The notes beneath the pieces were generated by a model. It was not told the origin of the DNA and did not search any database. It saw only the letters and a program-made list of their open reading frames with translations. This document shows positions 5,338 through 5,699 of a DNA stretch of 5,699 bases, in pieces. The position numbers were made by a program, and so were the translations under genes. The DNA is from Candidatus Culexmicrobium profundum (GTDB taxonomy: Archaea > Thermoproteota > Methanomethylicia > Culexarchaeales > Culexmicrobiaceae): NCBI GenBank assembly GCA_025061245.1, contig JANZKD010000175.1, positions 1 through 5,699 on the forward strand. Reading direction: 5' to 3'. Positions within the stretch are counted from its first letter, which is position 1. Each line of letters begins with the position of its first letter.

Positions 5338-5699
5338 TTAAGGTACATCGCTGTCCGGTCCATAGAGATTGCAGAAGCCGTCATATATTACGTCTGGTTC
5401 ATCTGGTTCATCACCATAATAACTGTGGTAATAGAATTTTATCCAATAAGTGTAATATGGTTTAGTGTCAATGTATCTGTAGTCTACGCGTCCACCAGCC
5501 CACATCTCATTAGTAATCTCATCATAATCCTCTGTCAGAAAGTATACGATGAGTCTTGTATTTGGATCATCCCACCCAAAATTAATTATTTCAATTATGT
5601 CCGCTCCAGGGCCTGGATAGCCCCATTGCTTATAAACACAATGTATCTCGGAGCAATGTGTATCGTATTTTAGCCATCCACTTAAATAATCAATATACT
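5338..5699 (-). CDS. S4: small secreted protein (family S), 5' end missing
   Basis: The frame is open from the right edge to TAA 5340-5338, giving 119 residues. The signal peptide and start lie outside the window. It reads YIDYLSGWLKYDTHCSEIHC near the edge, then GYPGPGADIIEIINFGWDD, ITNEMWAGGRVDYRYIDTK, YTYWIKFYYHSYYGDEPDEP and DVIYDGFCNLYGPDSDVP. It aligns with S2 over most of its length and with S1 and S3 at both ends, so it defines the intact S frame and is the reference used to locate the breaks in S2 and S3. It is rich in Tyr, Trp and Asp. Three Cys are visible: two near the front (CSEIHC) and one near the end (GFC), and an exported protein could form a disulfide from them. By the pattern of the array an L4 gene should diverge from it just beyond the right edge. 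Function unknown. Confidence 0.82.
   Translation of the reverse strand, partial: YIDYLSGWLKYDTHCSEIHCVYKQWGYPGPGADIIEIINFGWDDPNTRLIVYFLTEDYDEITNEMWAGGRVDYRYIDTKPYYTYWIKFYYHSYYGDEPDEPDVIYDGFCNLYGPDSDVP

Noticed and set aside
5425..5673. 82-codon + strand ORF opposite S4
   Set aside because: The opposite strand carries the family S protein with conserved aromatic blocks; this ORF has no supporting signals.

Overview
The window looks like an AT-rich archaeal chromosome, probably from a thermophilic or Thermoproteota/Bathyarchaeia-like lineage. The reasons are TATA-type boxes about 23-31 bases before start codons, start codons that sit almost on the predicted transcription start (leaderless), GGTGA-type Shine-Dalgarno sites on other genes, and AGA/AGG/ATA-rich codon use. 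The lineage is inferred; no marker gene is present. There are no RNA genes, insertion sequences, CRISPR arrays or recognisable enzymes.

Layout: 1-424 (-) is the 5' part of a gene for a secreted protein with a NEW3/NPCBM-associated-like beta-sandwich segment. The rest of the window is an alternating array of two unnamed families. Family S (small, - strand) encodes about 120-140 aa secreted Tyr/Trp-rich proteins: S1 at 479-898, S2 at 2179-2617, S3 at 3767-4145 and S4 at 5338-5699 (runs off the right edge). Family L (large, + strand) encodes about 335-375 aa proteins with an N-terminal signal sequence, an extracytoplasmic domain of about 290 residues and a C-terminal membrane helix with a basic tail: L1 at 961-2088, L2 at 2698-3705 and L3 at 4209-5219. 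The order is S1-L1-S2-L2-S3-L3-S4. Each S and L pair diverges from a short shared promoter region, and successive pairs meet tail to tail with gaps of 61-118 bases.

The L reading frames are intact in all three copies, although the start of L2 is ambiguous. Two of the three S genes whose full extent is visible are broken. S3 has one extra base, which can be placed by comparison with S4. S2 needs two frame changes. S1 is intact and the visible part of S4 is open.

The paired arrangement suggests that S is an exported partner of the membrane-anchored L, for example a ligand, subunit or surface-assembly pair, with the array diversified by old duplications. This functional link is inference from gene order and topology. 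I do not recognise either family.
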